Shown here: positions 32,078 to 44,534 of the stretch, piece after piece
Layout of the letters: each line of letters starts with the position of its first letter
Numbering within the stretch: the first letter of the stretch is position 1
Source: Lindgomyces ingoldianus
Lineage: Eukaryota > Ascomycota > Dothideomycetes > Pleosporales > Lindgomycetaceae
DNA: 64,000 bases
Direction of reading: 5' to 3'
NCBI RefSeq assembly: GCF_010093535.1
Contig: NW_022985170.1
Location: 1,145,492-1,209,491, forward strand
The notes under the pieces: generated by a model
What the model saw: the letters and a program-made list of their open reading frames with translations, nothing else
Told to the model about the DNA's origin: nothing
The model's database searches: none
Position numbers and translations under genes: made by a program

Positions 32078-34322
32078 CTAATCGTTCAGACACGCCATGA
32101 TCCTGTCATTCATTCTCCCACTCCGCAAACTCTCATAGATAATCGACACCCAGGACCCAATTGTCTTTTTGGGTCGACCATCCATAGTATTCGCTTCTGC
32201 CGCCTCACACCCACGAGGATGCTCCACCAAGCCTTGGTGCATTGGCACCCCGAGATCCTTTCGCACGAAAGTGTACATTACCGTGGACGCCTTCCCCAAG
32301 TACTGGGGTGTGCTTTGGATTAAGAAGAAAGTAGCACGGTGCTTGGTGTACGCTGAAGAAACCGTCTCGAGCATCCTCTCCTTCCATGCCTCGATGTGAG
32401 CGAGTGTTAAACTTGGATTGCGTGAGGAAGTAGTCGAAGCTATCGCGTTGGTGAGAACGGGAAGCGTAGTGTTGACGAGATGCTCGTATCGTTCGGTGGC
32501 ATCAAGGTGTGTGCTAGATCCCCACGCTCCGGGAATTACGTCAACGACTCTAGAATGCGCAGTATCAAGTACATGAGGGGTTAGAAGTTCCCCAAAGACC
32601 TCCTGCGTGACTTGCAGCACAGCAGGCTTCAGCTTCGACAAGAATTCGAGATGTAAGACGCGGAGATCAAGGGCTTGGCAGCAGACATACAGAAAACAAG
32701 ATGCCATGAGGCGCGCTACCTCCACTGCTTGCATAGTGTATCGAGATGAGATGAGTGCGAGTGAATTAACGGCTTGATTGTGCATCTCTGCTGATTGCAC
32801 GTGAGAGGACACTGGATTAGCCAGGAAAGCCAGTTCGGACATATATGCTGCCATGTTCACGTCCACTCCCTTCATCGTAAACGAAAGACTTGGGTCGTCT
32901 GCTGCGAGATTTGCGGGCAGGCCGTTGTTCAAGAATGGGTTGATGAGCTCCGTACATTGGCCGAACATGATCTTGCCAAGCATCTGTATAGCGAGTCGAG
33001 TCTTTTCAGTGGCTGAAGTGATGGAAGCTGCCTGGAAATTGGCACAAGAATATACGTCTTTCTTTTCGATGTCGATGAGGGGGTTATCTGTCGTCGAGTT
33101 GAGCTCCGTCGTAATCTGCTCGTGGGCGAGTAGAAGATCCTCAAGCTGGGGTCCAATCCATTGGGATGCGCTTCGAACCGCATATCGATCCTGGTACAGG
33201 CCAGATTTAGTTCGATCTTTGTCGTCTGACGAAAGGCACGTCGCAAGCTTGGAGCCCTGGAGGAAGCCGCGGATATTCTTTGCTACCTCAATCTGGCCTT
33301 GGTGAGGACGGACCTCAGCGATGAAAGGATGGAAACTTTCAGCGTTTCCAAGAAGAGCCTCCACGGCCATGGCAGTCAGGACCTGTGTCATAATGGCAAG
33401 ATTATTTGCATCATATAATGCAAGGCATGAGACACTTGCAGACGCAGCAGTTCCATTAATGAGGCCCAATCCTTCTTTTGGTCCAAGAGTAATCGGCGTT
33501 TCTCCAATATGAGCCAAAGCCTCTTTGGCAGAAATGATCTTGTACGTGTCGCCCTCTTGGATGCAGACGAAGATATCAGGACTCCCCTCGACTGCGCCAC
33601 CGATGTATGCAAGAGGAAGGAGATCTCCAGATGCCGATACACTTCCTCGAAGGGGAATTACAGGAACACAGTTGTTGCGAAGTAAGTTTATGATGAGCTC
33701 GACGACTCGCAGAGAGACCGCAGAATGACCCCGGACGACAGAATTACAGCGGACAAGCATGGTACCTTTCACCCAGGATGCTGGCATTGAGTGGAATCCA
33801 ACATCCAAATTCGCTATTCCGTGGCTTTTCTTATCGATGTCAACCAGAATACCACTTTGGGTGTGTTGGAGAAGGGATCTCTGCAATGCAAGCACATCCT
33901 TCGTTCGCGAATCGGCACTTCCTCCGAATCCCGTGTTGACTCCTATACAATGTCAGCCCTCATACCTCGTAAAGGCTATAAAGTTCATACCGTATGCATA
34001 GTATCCTTTGGACAGATACTCTTCAAGCGTATCGACGCTTTTTTGAATACGATCCAGCACCTCGGGCGTTGTTTCTAGTTCTGGGGAACATCCGTTTCTA
34101 TTGCAGTCAGTTTCAAAGTGCGAACTATCTTTTCTATCCACCTCACCTGGCAACTGCTACAACACTAGCGATATCCAGGCTTTGGCCACTAATTCGAACT
34201 TGGTCTCCTTCCACTAGACTTTGGAGCCGTGCCCAGGTCTGGTGGACGAGAGATGCATGACTGTGGTCTGCATGGCTATAAACCGTGCAGCCATTGATGG
34301 GGTTTAGCTGATCGGTCTTCAT
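32078..34322 (-). CDS. Phenylalanine ammonia-lyase (aromatic amino acid ammonia-lyase)
   Basis: Exons 34322-34147, 34097-33991 and 33942-32078 give 715 residues, the normal fungal PAL length. The enzyme removes ammonia from phenylalanine to give trans-cinnamate. The self-forming MIO cofactor comes from the Ala-Ser-Gly triad in GSVSASGDLLPLAYIGG (residues about 198-200). Other family signatures are VNTGFGGSAD with the upstream catalytic Tyr in KGYYAYG, GLINGTAAS, NSTTDNPLI, and the Gln-containing SAEMHNQAVNS. It might also accept tyrosine or histidine, but overall length and sequence favour PAL over histidase. The start is the first ATG of the frame; upstream codons run back to a stop without ATG. 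A TATA-like box lies about 120 bp upstream. The next gene upstream, oppositely oriented, is an MFS exporter. Confidence 0.95.
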
Positions 34323-36508
34323 TTTTGGTGTGAGGAAGGAAAGGTTATCTTCGATGATGGTTGGTATTTCTAGAGGTCTTAAATCCAGCAATGGCTTTAA
34401 TGTCTATTGAATCCAAGAATCTTGCACGGGTGAGAGTCCAGTATTTATATGACAGACACTAAATGCTATCCGAGATCATCCTTGCTTGCGGAGAGTTGAG
34501 TTATGGGTCTCCTCCTCTGCCTAGGTTGCAATTTCCACTTATCACCCGTTGCAGAGGAGCAGTTGAAACAAATGGGAAGAAGGCTACCACGCCTCCACCC
34601 ACCCAAATTACGAGTTATACTGAACTGTCGAGGCTACTCGTAGAAAGGGTATTTCCTTGCGAGAACCAATACGCCCTCCTGTGCCTCTTCATTTGCAGTG
34701 CTCGAACACGAACCGCAGCGGTCTCCTCCAATAACACAACAGCTTCAGAAGTTTCTGAGAGTCACATCTCCAAGCAAGCATGATGCATTTTAATGGTGGG
34801 CAAGGTCAGAGAAGGGGTGGTACGCGGTGTCGTCGAGTCCTCCGTGTCATGGATGCCATAACCTCATGCCGAGAGAAACACGGAGCGCGCTAACACTCAC
34901 CTTCCTTCGACGCGGTGTTGTACTAGCATGTGACCGTCAGCCGGACAATCTATGCCGCGATGCCTTTTGGTTCCATATTAGCTAAGGTGAACGATATAAG
35001 TAACAGTAGAAGGAAACTGTCGGCAGCACTGACCTTCTGTCAAATGTTATATCGACGGGTGCTTGACCGATATTCGGGGGCAAGCGAATGAGATGTGCGT
35101 TTCACTACCGTGCTTACGTCTTCAATGCTTCGTAAATTAGACCTGAGATGCAGTGCAACGCAGATGAAAACGAAGAACAGAGAAGCTTGCGAAATACGGT
35201 CCAGCCATCTTAGAACCTCATCTAGGAGCAATGGCGTCTCATTGGAATTGGCGTAGAAATTCTAAATATTGGATAACGGGCACTGGACCGGGTTTGATGG
35301 CAGCCCAAAGGCCTACTTGGAGTTGCGTTGTACAAGCCGTACGCTAAGCTACCCTGATGCGGACACGAGACTGGGCACCGCAGCCACCGGATCAGCGGTG
35401 ACCTTGTTATGATTAGAACAAGGTAAAGTCACCAAACAGGAGGGGGGACCTGGCGGCAGTGGCCTCCTGTTGACAATTTCACGGCCGATGGCAATGGCAC
35501 AAACTCAAGCATACCTATCACCCAACGTGGAACGTAGCAGGGGAGGTTGTGGAGCGGAAATGCATCTTGTTGACATCTTCTCTCAATGTATTCTGTTTAT
35601 CTTACAGGGTCGGTGTGAACATAATGTTAGAGTATTCCATTGTGCTGCTCGTAATATAGATCATTATTTCTCGCGCACATATTAATACAGGGACGAGTTG
35701 GAGGCTCATGCGGCAGGAATACGGAGCTGTGCGTGGTGTAGTACCTAAAAATATAGCGGTGTGCTCTACTTACAGCGTAAGGGAAAACCTAGACTAACTA
35801 ATTCCGAAGCCGACTTTTCTCCACTTTTGCGGGAAAATTTTCTCGGGCTGAGTTTAGGCTTGTTGAAGTGACTTCAGAATAGCTGTACCAGCATGAGAGT
35901 TTGTGCAACACGAATGAACGGAAGGACCAACGAATCAAGCTGGCGATGTATGTACGTTTGGGGGTGTAGTGGCACGAGGGAGCCAAGTTAGATCTATCTG
36001 CTTCTTGAAGTTGCACTTTCGGGTGTTGGGGAAAAGGTACCCCCAAACCCTAGAATGGCATGAGTAAAATTGCTCATGTCGTGGCCGCCGTGACAAATTC
36101 AGGGATCGCTATATGATTACATACTTACGAGGTAAGCTGAAAGGTGTTTTAGCTGAAGGTCGCGCTCGCCCCTTGGTTGGATCCCTAAACAGTGTCGCAT
36201 GGAACCACTTGGAAAGCTCAGCCCCATCCAAACCTTGGAGACCCAGTTTTCTCAACACGAACCTCCAAGTGAAAGAGTGCCCTGTGAGTGTGTGGTGAAC
36301 TGTTCCCTCTGCTGCCTTGACAAAGTGGCGAGAACGAACCCAATATGCAATGCAACATCGGAGGTTTTCGTAACATGGCACCCTCTAGCAGTCATGTTCT
36401 CTAGCAAGATAGTCTTCAAAACCTCTAGCACTACTCTTCATTACCAATAAAAAGGAGGTGCCTTTCCTTGTTCCTTCTTTTACTTTTCATATTATCCCAC
36501 TGAATGAT
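34323..36508. other. Intergenic between PAL and DHA2-like exporter
   Basis: A 2.2-kb divergent spacer. No frame has convincing coding character on either strand. It carries the PAL core promoter at its left edge. The final 60 bp before 36509 are T/C-rich leader of the exporter gene. Confidence 0.5.
34443..34449 (-). promoter_or_regulatory. TATA-like box of the ammonia-lyase gene
   Basis: TATAAAT on the minus strand, about 121 bp before the ATG, at a plausible distance for a fungal promoter with a short leader. Confidence 0.45.
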
Positions 36509-38318
36509 ATGAATGCTCACCGGGACGAGCGACCGAGCTGGTCTGACCTGGGAGCCAGCACACTGAATGGAAATGTATCAGAGAGTGCATACCCTTCAGA
36601 TAGTGACTCTATGGTCCAAGAGAAACGAAAGCAGTCAAACCTGCCGGCCTGTGTGGTTGTCATTCCGGGTACCACAGAGGACAACGGCCACAACCATCCT
36701 TCAACTCCTTCAGAGTCACCGGCATCTATAGCCAATGCACAACCAATCCAGTCGATGATTCAAACATCAGCGGTCATTATCTCTGCTGCTTCTGCCACAT
36801 CTATCAACAGCATGCTTTCTGGCCTAATGACTGTCGTACTACCAGAAGTCGGTTCTATATTCCATCTCACCCCAAAACTTCTGCTATGGTATGCATCTTC
36901 TCCCTTCCTCTATTCTAAAATGGTGGAATACTCAATAGTTTACATTTCCTCTTGAATATGTCAGCTGATTTCTACGAGTCTAGGCCTGTATCAATTTACG
37001 CCCTGACGAATGGTTGTACACTTCTACTTTTCGGAACTCTTACTGACATGCTAGGAAGTCGGCGGATGCACCTTTTGGGAAACATCTTTCAGGTAGCCAT
37101 GACTATTGGGACCGGGCTTTCGAAGACGGGCACCCAGATGATCGTCATTCGAGCGCTTTGTGGAGTAGCTTCGTCCTTGTGCCTCCCATCGGCTGTTAGT
37201 ATCGTCACTACAGCCCTTCCTCCTGGCCGACGCCGCAATATTGCTTTCGCATCCATGGGAGGAGGCTTACCCATTGGTTTCGGAATCGGACTTATCATGG
37301 GAGGCGTGTGCGCAGGAACAATTGGTTGGCAGTGGGGATTTCATATCACCAGTATCTTCAATTTCCTAGTGCTAGCACTATTAGCATGGAAGCTTCCGCG
37401 TACCAATTCAAATAACCCAGCGGTGCGTTGGAGGAGACTGAAGACTGACGTCGACTGGATCGGCATTCTTATTATTACCTTGGCGCTAGGCATTCTGCTC
37501 TACGTGCTCTCGTAAGCCTCTCCAATTCCTACGCTGTAATGGGAGTTATTAAAACTTGTAGGGAGATCACTTCCTCCGTGTCCGAAATACGTACACCTAC
37601 TAACATTGGCCTCCTGAGCGCATCGCTCATTCTCCTCCCGATTTTTGCCCTCTGGATGCACTACGCGACAAACCATAACCTCCCCGCCCTTATTCCGAAC
37701 TCCCTATGGAGTTCTCGAATCTTCACTTCTGTCTGCCTCAACGTTTTCTTCATCTGGGGGGCATTCAACTCGGTGGAGCAGTATCTCAACTTCTACTTCC
37801 AAAATCTCCAAAATACCAGCGTTTTATATTCCGGAATTCAATTTCTGCCAACCTGCATCGCAGGAGCGGCCGCCAATCTCACAATGGGGCTCATCGTGCA
37901 CAGGGTACGGGCACCTTACATCATCGCTATCGCAACCTCACTATCCTGCATCGCCCCCCTTCTGATGGCTCTCGCGAATCCAAAGTGGACATACTGGGCA
38001 GCCGAATTCCCTGCTGTGGCTCTGAACGCAATCCAAGTCGATGCATTCTATACCATTGCCAACCTCCTCATTACCGAGGCATTCCCGGACGAGACTCAAG
38101 CGCTAGCTGGTGGTGTTTTTAACACAATCGCGCAGATTGGAAAGGGAGTCGGACTGGCGCTTTCGGGGCTTGTGGAGGAGGGCGTAGGCAGGGAGAAAGG
38201 TCTGTTAAGTGGATATCGTGTTGCGTTTTGGTTCTGCTTTGCGCTTTGTCTGGGGACGCAGGTTGTTAGTTTTTGGGGGTTAAGGGGAGTTGGGAAGGTT
38301 GGTGGGAAGGAAGGGTAG
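36509..38318 (+). CDS. MFS transporter, DHA2-like (drug/metabolite exporter type)
   Basis: Exons 36509-36888, 36984-37511 and 37562-38318 give 554 residues. Both splice joins restore conserved text (LLLW-PVSIYALT and YVLS-EITSSV). An N-terminal cytosolic stretch of about 85 residues is Ser/Pro-rich. The loop motif GTLTDMLGSRRMHLLGN sits between helices 2 and 3. The motif-C-like GGGLPIGFGIGLIMGG lies in helix 5, the mark of proton antiporters that export compounds. Helix count appears to be 13-14, favouring the DHA2 branch. The first in-frame ATG with homology after it was taken as the start. It lies across a large spacer from the PAL gene, so export of a phenylpropanoid or amine is conceivable but not shown. 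Confidence 0.87.
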
Positions 38319-38857
38319 GTGTAGGACGATGAGAAGAATGACGAATCTAACTGTTGGTTTTAACTCTCAAACACCGTGTAACTGTCTATTGTGAGTTAGT
38401 GGAGTTGCAGTGGCTTTGAAGGGAAATAAAAAATGTTTTGAGCACGTGGCCCACGTACCAAATCCCATTTAGAAGAGGGTTAGCGCGCTTACGCTGGTGT
38501 TGGTTCCATAACTACTTAAGCAGGATCTTTATATTAGCACATATCACAGGGTATAAAAGAGAGTTTTAATAGGTTTACTATCTCGCTAGAAATAAGGAGG
38601 AAGCCGACAGGACGCGAAGCTGTGTCACGAAACACCCATGTAATGTTCTGTCGTCTACGCAAACTCCACATGTAAGCAAGAACCAGGTTTGCGCATCCGG
38701 GAATAACGACTCGGAAGAAATGAATGTAGGGAGTATGTAAACGCCATAGTGTCCGTATTTGGAGACCTCCCAATCTATTCGCTTAAATAACAGCCTTCCC
38801 CACACCAAATAATTGCTCCCCACACAACCCCGGAGTTCCAACCCTCCTCAGCCCCAT
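38319..38857. other. Convergent 3' flanks, no gene
   Basis: Between the ends of the exporter and the FAD oxidase gene; short frames only. Confidence 0.55.
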
Positions 38858-40384
38858 TTAACTCCCCACAATCTGCGGCCCTTCGAAGACCCTCTTTGGA
38901 TCATACTGCATCTTAACATCCACTAATTTCTTATAATTGTCCTTCCAATAATGCGTATGTGCCTCATCTTTAGTTAAACTGGTATCCGCATAGTTAATAT
39001 ACATACCAAAGTTGACAGAAGGCATAGCGTCTGTGATTGATTTAACCCATCCGTTCAAGAAAGGCATCCAGGAAGGATCGTAGTTTCCACTAGCAACGCG
39101 ATCGTAGAACTGCATTTTGAAGGTTGCATTCCTGTGTGCGTAGCTAGTAGAGTCGGCGGAGACTTTGGTGATAGCGCTACCGTTTCCGCCATGGCAGTCG
39201 AAGAGGAGGTACCACTGGCGAGAGTTTGAGCGAGCGTTTGCATTCCAGTAGTTTGAGAGTGCTGTGATGGCTTCTGGGGACATATATTCTGGCATCAGTG
39301 ATTTGGAGAAGAAGGTCTCATGGGTGTCGTAAGTGCCAGTTTGTGCGAGCGGACCGTTAGAGAAGGAGGTGAGGGTATTTAACCAACTGTTTGTGCTGAC
39401 TGTCCCGGATCCGATACCCATTTTTGAGAGTAGCGGGTTCATGATTTTGTCGAAATCTGAGCGGGAGCCGTAGTATACGCCTGAGAAGGTGGTGAATGAT
39501 GAGAGGAACAGGCGCATGTTGAGCTCTGGTGGCTGTGAGTTCCGAGTAAAGTCTTGCAGGGCGGTGAGTGCCGTGGCCAGTTGCGAGGCTGAGCTGGGTG
39601 AGAAGAAGTATTGGAAGACGATGTTGTTTTCGGGTGCAGTGAAGGTCTTGAATTTGAAGTTCGTGACAACACCGAAGGCGGCTCCAGCCCCTCGGAGGGC
39701 CCAGAAGAGGTCTGGGTTCTGTGTCGTCGAAGCAGTGACGACGGTGCTATTCGCAAGGACGACTGTAGCCTCGAGAACGTTGTCGAGAGTCAGTCCCCGG
39801 CCGCGGGAAGACAATCCGTAACCGCCGTGAAGGGTGAGCCCACCAACGCCGACTCTGTATCAAATTAGCAAAGGGATGTAGATAAGTTCGAAAGATTTGA
39901 CTTACCCTGGGCATGTACCGTGGCTGATGGCCTGCTTTCCCTGATTGTACAGAGCAGTGGCGACGTTGCCCAATCTTCCACCAGGACCAATGTTGGCTGT
40001 CTGCGCTGTTTGGTCGACGGTAACATTGCTGAAATTCCTCATGTCGATAATTAGATGCCCGTCCTCGCCCCCAAGCCCGTGAGATCCATAGCTATGTCCA
40101 CCTGACTTTGCAGTGACTGTGACTCCGTTACTCGCACCGCAGGCGACGGCGTCCTGGACATGTTGAATTGTGGAAGGCACAGCATAGGCTGCTGGCTTAA
40201 AAGTCACGCGTAAGTTGAATGGCTTAAGAGCCTGTGTTAAATCTGCAGATCCGGAAGTGAACACTGGAACCTTCGCGTTTGTGAGACAAGTGTCTACCGC
40301 CGCTCTCTTATCCAGAGGGTTTGCATTCGAGACTAAAGGTAGAAGAAATCCTAGAGAGGCAATAAAGAAAGCGAGGCTTCCCAT
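38858..40384 (-). CDS. Secreted FAD-linked oxidase, berberine-bridge/glucooligosaccharide-oxidase type
   Basis: Exons 40384-39906 and 39854-38858 give 491 residues. A signal peptide (MGSLAFFIASLGFLLPLVSNA) is followed by a Lys-Arg site near residue 27 that a Kex2 protease could cut. The FAD-binding PCMH domain has both residues that attach FAD covalently in this family: His97 in KSGGHSYGSHGLGG and Cys158 in HGTCPGVGVGG. The berberine-bridge C-terminal element is present as YWKDNYKKLVDVKMQYDPKRVF (residues about 465-485, with the Asn-Tyr pair). Relatives oxidise the reducing end of sugars to lactones, or modify alkaloids and other metabolites. Secretion and sequence favour a carbohydrate oxidase. 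It is divergent from a secreted lactonase-type gene 966 bp away. Confidence 0.92.
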
Positions 40385-41349
40385 GGTGGGGGATTTAGAG
40401 GGGAGATCGGGCAGTACAAGAAAAGATCGACTAGAATTGTCCCTGACAAACAAAAGAAATCCTGAACATATAAATACAGGATGCCAGACTCGAGCTATGC
40501 CTTACCAGGAACGGGAGCTCATGAAGTGCATCACCTGCGGACAAAAGCGAATGTGAGAAATGAGATAAGGAGAGACCGCATCGAGTAGTAACTCGCTCAT
40601 ATAGGCTGCAAATAGAACTATCGTAAGAGAAGCGTACGACCTCAGCAAGTGGGGGGATTCTCAACTGCTCACCCGAGTCCTCCGGAGACCATATTTCCCC
40701 AACCTACGTCCAACTCTGGGACAATGGCTTCCTTCACGGCTACAACATCCGAGGTCAATATCGGACTCGGCCAGGATTGGCTGTCCGGTTTTCTAGAAAG
40801 TGTCTGGAATTTTGAGGGAACATGTGCTCCCGCAGGCCAAAGGTTGGTCGCCCCCGTGATCAGGTGCAAGCATGTTGGTTGACGGGAACCCGGGTGGGGG
40901 GCTGGCCAAGTGCCAAGGGCCAAGGATACCAAGAGATCATGAAGATAGAGTTGTCTTGTGGGGATGAGCGGCAAAATGAGGCTGAAACTGTGCCTTTATC
41001 CGATCTTGCGACCGGTTAACGAGGAAAATGGAACTTTGGCCGTAGAAAAGGCGAACCGGAAATTTGGGTTGATTATTCGACTCATGAGGGAATTTATCCG
41101 GGATAGTGGCACAGACGTACCTAGATATTATACCACCCTTTTCTCGGCACAAAAACCATAATAGTAGTACGTGATGTGGCCGAAACACTTTAACGTGCGT
41201 TTCACCAAAGTAACCCAATTGCGCCAATTGTATGCACGTGGACTGTTTCGAAGATTCCGGAGATGAAAGATCATTGAAGAATCCATACATTCCTTCCTCT
41301 TCGCGCCCATCTTGCTCTGGAATCACTGTGTCCCTCGTTATCGTTCGCC
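40385..41349. promoter_or_regulatory. Divergent promoter region, FAD oxidase / lactonase
   Basis: The 965-bp spacer between two opposed secreted-enzyme genes. An AT-rich TATA-like patch (near 40467-40477, ATATAAATA on the plus strand) lies about 85 bp from the oxidase ATG. No gene was supported inside. Confidence 0.5.
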
Positions 41350-42589
41350 ATGCTGCCCTCACACCAATTTCTCATCCCGTTATTCGGTAGCTTTGCGACT
41401 GCAGCGAATCTATATGCATCGCATTACAGTGGAAACATCAACTACCTGACTTTCAGCGGTTCATCGTTGACGTTGACTAGTTCGACCAAGTCGGGTAACT
41501 CGATGCCCAGCTGGATAACCTATGATGGACCAGGCAAGGCTCTCTATGTGCCTGATGAGAACTATGGCCAGACTGGGACTTTGACGTCTTTCTCCATTGG
41601 TGCTAATGGTGCCTTGACACAGAGCGGAAAAGTGACGGCAACCGGTGGGGCTGTTGCAAACTGCTTATACGGAGGCTCTGATGGGAAAAGCTTCATCGCG
41701 AATGCCCACTAGTGAGTTCTGCGGTTCTAAACAACGATAATGGAGCCCTGACGTGACTAGCGGATCGTCCACTGTGTCAACGTTTAAGCTTCCACTGAAT
41801 GGGGGCCAGGCTCTTCAGACCCTAAAGTTCACTATGTCCGGAAAAGGAGCAAATCCAAGCCGCCAGGATGCACCTCACCCACACCATGTATTCACAGACC
41901 CCACTGGAGGCTATCTGTTGAGCCCTGACCTCGGTGCTGATGTGATTCGCATCTGGTCCATTGACAAGACCTCTGGAAAGCTTACAGAGTGCAGTGGTGC
42001 AAAGACTCCGGCTGGGACGGGCCCAAGGCACGGTACTTTCTGGGCCCCAGCAGCAGTTACATCGTCTCGTGTCCGACGTGGAAACGTAGCAGCAGCTGAG
42101 AGTACGATGCTTTTCGTCGCCAACGAGCTCGGTAACTCGGTCTCTGGATGGGGTGTCTCCTACCCGTCATCGGGCTGCATGACTTTGTCTTTGAAGCAGA
42201 CCTTGACTCCTTATTCGGGCAACAGCTCTGCTCCATCCGGGACGAAGGTAGCGGAGGTCCACACGAAGGGCAGCTTCCTCTATTCGACGAACCGAAATGA
42301 CAAGAAGTTCAGTCCAAATGACTCGATTACGCAATATGCTATCTCTTCCACAGGGGTCTTGACCTGGGTTGAAGCCACTTCTTCTTTCGGCACATATCCT
42401 CGGACTTTTGATATCAACCAGGCCGGCGACTATGTAGCCATTGGAGACCAGACTACTGCAAATGTGGCCATCGTCAAGCGAGACCCAGCAACAGGGAAGT
42501 TGACAGGACAGGCTGCGACTCTGAGGATCGGCTCTGCCGGAACTCCAGAGAACGAGGACGGCGTGAGTGCGGTTGTGTGGGCCGAATAG
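41350..42589 (+). CDS. Secreted lactonase-family seven-bladed beta-propeller
   Basis: Exons 41350-41711 and 41761-42589 give 396 residues; the 49-bp intron is GTGAGT...ACTAG and restores NAHYGSSTVSTF. A signal peptide (about 1-19, ending SFATA) starts the chain. The family includes 6-phosphogluconolactonase of the propeller type and carboxy-cis,cis-muconate cyclase. Typical blade text is visible: PSWITYDGPGKALYVPDE, HPHHVFTDPTGGYLLSPDLGAD, and TGPRHGTFW with the conserved Arg-His. NRNDKKFS-x-NDSI and FPRTFD-like segments follow later (here TYPRTFDINQAGDY). With a secretion signal it is unlikely to act in the pentose-phosphate route. Hydrolysis of an extracellular lactone is a reasonable reading given its partner oxidase. 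Confidence 0.88.
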
Positions 42590-42953
42590 ATTGCTTCTGG
42601 AAATCCTTTGCGATCCAGATAAAACGTGACGCGACGTCACACTAGATCACAAGTAAAGAGCATATCCACCTTCGCACCCTATTGCATCTTGAAGAATGTA
42701 TACGTGAACATGACGTGAATTGGGGTGAGACTTGCAGGCAATGTGCTCTCGAGACAAAGGAAAGGCAACCGCCAAGTTGTTCTAGCCTTTTAGGGATTAG
42801 CTCGTTTCAGAGCCTTAGCACAACACAACCGTGAGAGTTATACTTTCCTTCCTGTTCTCAACACAGCTAATATACGACCGACGGAATTCGACACTTCAAT
42901 TAGCTCAAATTCCAAGACTTGTACTCCAGACGCAAACATTCCTCATCACCAAA
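42590..42953. other. Intergenic
   Basis: Lactonase 3' flank and the former promoter of the decayed deaminase gene; no gene seen. Confidence 0.55.
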
Positions 42954-44534
42954 ATGAAGACTGGCACCACCTCAACTTTTGCCTTGAGCAGGCTGCTAGT
43001 TATCCTTTTCGCTACCGCCATGGCTGCATTATCGGTCGCGGTGGCAAAGCCATTTGCCAAGGCTTTAATGATTATCGTGCCGGCTGTAATTGAAGGACCT
43101 TGAAGATCGGTCAAATCTCAAATCACTGCCTAGATGGCAATGCAATGGCCAAATTAAAGAAGCATAAATCAAAGCGGGAGCCCGAGCGACAGCCAACAGC
43201 AGAACTACAGAATGTAGCTGCCACGAAGACATTCATGCTGTCTGAAAGCATTGGCGGCGGTGGTAGTCATGTCAACACGCCACTCTCCATGCACTTAGAG
43301 ATGATGGCGATCCACTCTACTCTCTCAGCTTCCAGCCTCTTGGCCTCTAGTGCGGTGTCTTCTCAAAAATCGTACTGTAAACTATCAGGTGGTAATTCTA
43401 AACGAAAGGCTCGACCACGACACAAGGCTGTCAAAAATTATGTTGAGAAGGTCTATACCGCAGCCCTCGCCCAGTCCGTTACGGAGCAATAATACGCCAC
43501 TTCGCAAGTTCAAGAGTCGTGGTTTAAGGCCCCCCCATCTCAATCGTACCATTCTAAATCTCGAGTTTCAACTCGGGAAAGACGAGGAGTATGTGGCTCC
43601 GCTCAGGGTAAACAGCACAGAGAAACACCACCTCAAGAACCAGCAGGATCAATTTCACAACAAGGGCGTGTGTCCTTATAGACAACACAAACAACAACAG
43701 CGCCAACAGTATGTACATGAAAATGCAGTCGGGATATAAAACGATAGTGGGCCCTTCCAATTTAAACTCTGGTCCCAATTCAATCAATGGCAGGTACTCG
43801 TTTGAATCCTCGTCCAACGTCCTGGGTAGGAAACCTCTTTCTACGTATTTTACTTCTAGAACGCATAGTCAAAGTAAGTCAATGTGACTTCCCAAAGAGG
43901 TACACCGATTAATGGTTATCAGACGATGGAACGAGATGTGGCGGCCACTACAGCTAAGACACAGCCGATGCTAATACCAAAGAGACATACCGGATCCTGC
44001 AGTGTTACGGAGCGGATGATTCACCCACGAGTGAATGGTGCAGACCTATATGTTGCTAGACTTGAGTGGAGAGACACGAGAGACATGAAATATTGTCTTG
44101 ATCAAGATACTCGATCGTCGGCGTCTCCGGACGACTGGGCCTTTTGCTGCAATCTTGTAAAAGAAGGCGCACAGACTGTTCTGCCTGATTTATCTAAGCC
44201 TCCTACCGGATTTCTATACGAAGACCTCCTTCAACCCCCTGCCAAAACTACAACCAGACAACGTTTTGCAAAGGCGCAAACTGAGGGAAGCCCTAACATA
44301 CTTTCGTCGAGGCCTTGTTATCGTTGCATTTCGTACATGAATTCTGTTGGCATCAAAAGCATCTTCTGGACGAATTACCGTGACAAATAGGAAGGAGCTA
44401 AGGTCAGAGATTTGGTCGATGCATTAGAAAATTTGGGCAATGGAGGAACTTCAGACATCATAGCTGTGGTCAGCAGTGTCTTCATTACTAAACACGAGGT
44501 CTTGATGCTGCGACAGAGGATGGGGACTATCTAG
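42954..44534 (+). pseudogene. Zinc-dependent cytidine-deaminase-like protein, decayed
   Basis: Coding text is spread over shifted frames. An opening stretch follows the ATG but is out of phase with it, with FCLEQAA and RYRHGCIIGRGGKAICQGFN (about 42965-43075), a deaminase N-terminal beta-strand pattern. A TGA interrupts at 43091. The frame then continues to a first metal motif His-x-Glu in SMHLEMMAIHS (43292-43300). After about 43480 the family-like text moves to another frame, is broken by TAA near 43737 and further stops, and resumes at about 43870. It holds the second metal motif PCYRC (44313-44327). A TAG at 44388 stands where the next text (EGAKVRDLVDAL) implies a Trp codon. The text ends at 44532. 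The HxE and PCxxC motifs define the cytidine/deoxycytidylate deaminase fold. The roughly 340-codon spacing between them is far longer than in classical enzymes, but this seems to be a fungal family trait. Unrecognised introns could explain some breaks, not all. Confidence 0.75.
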
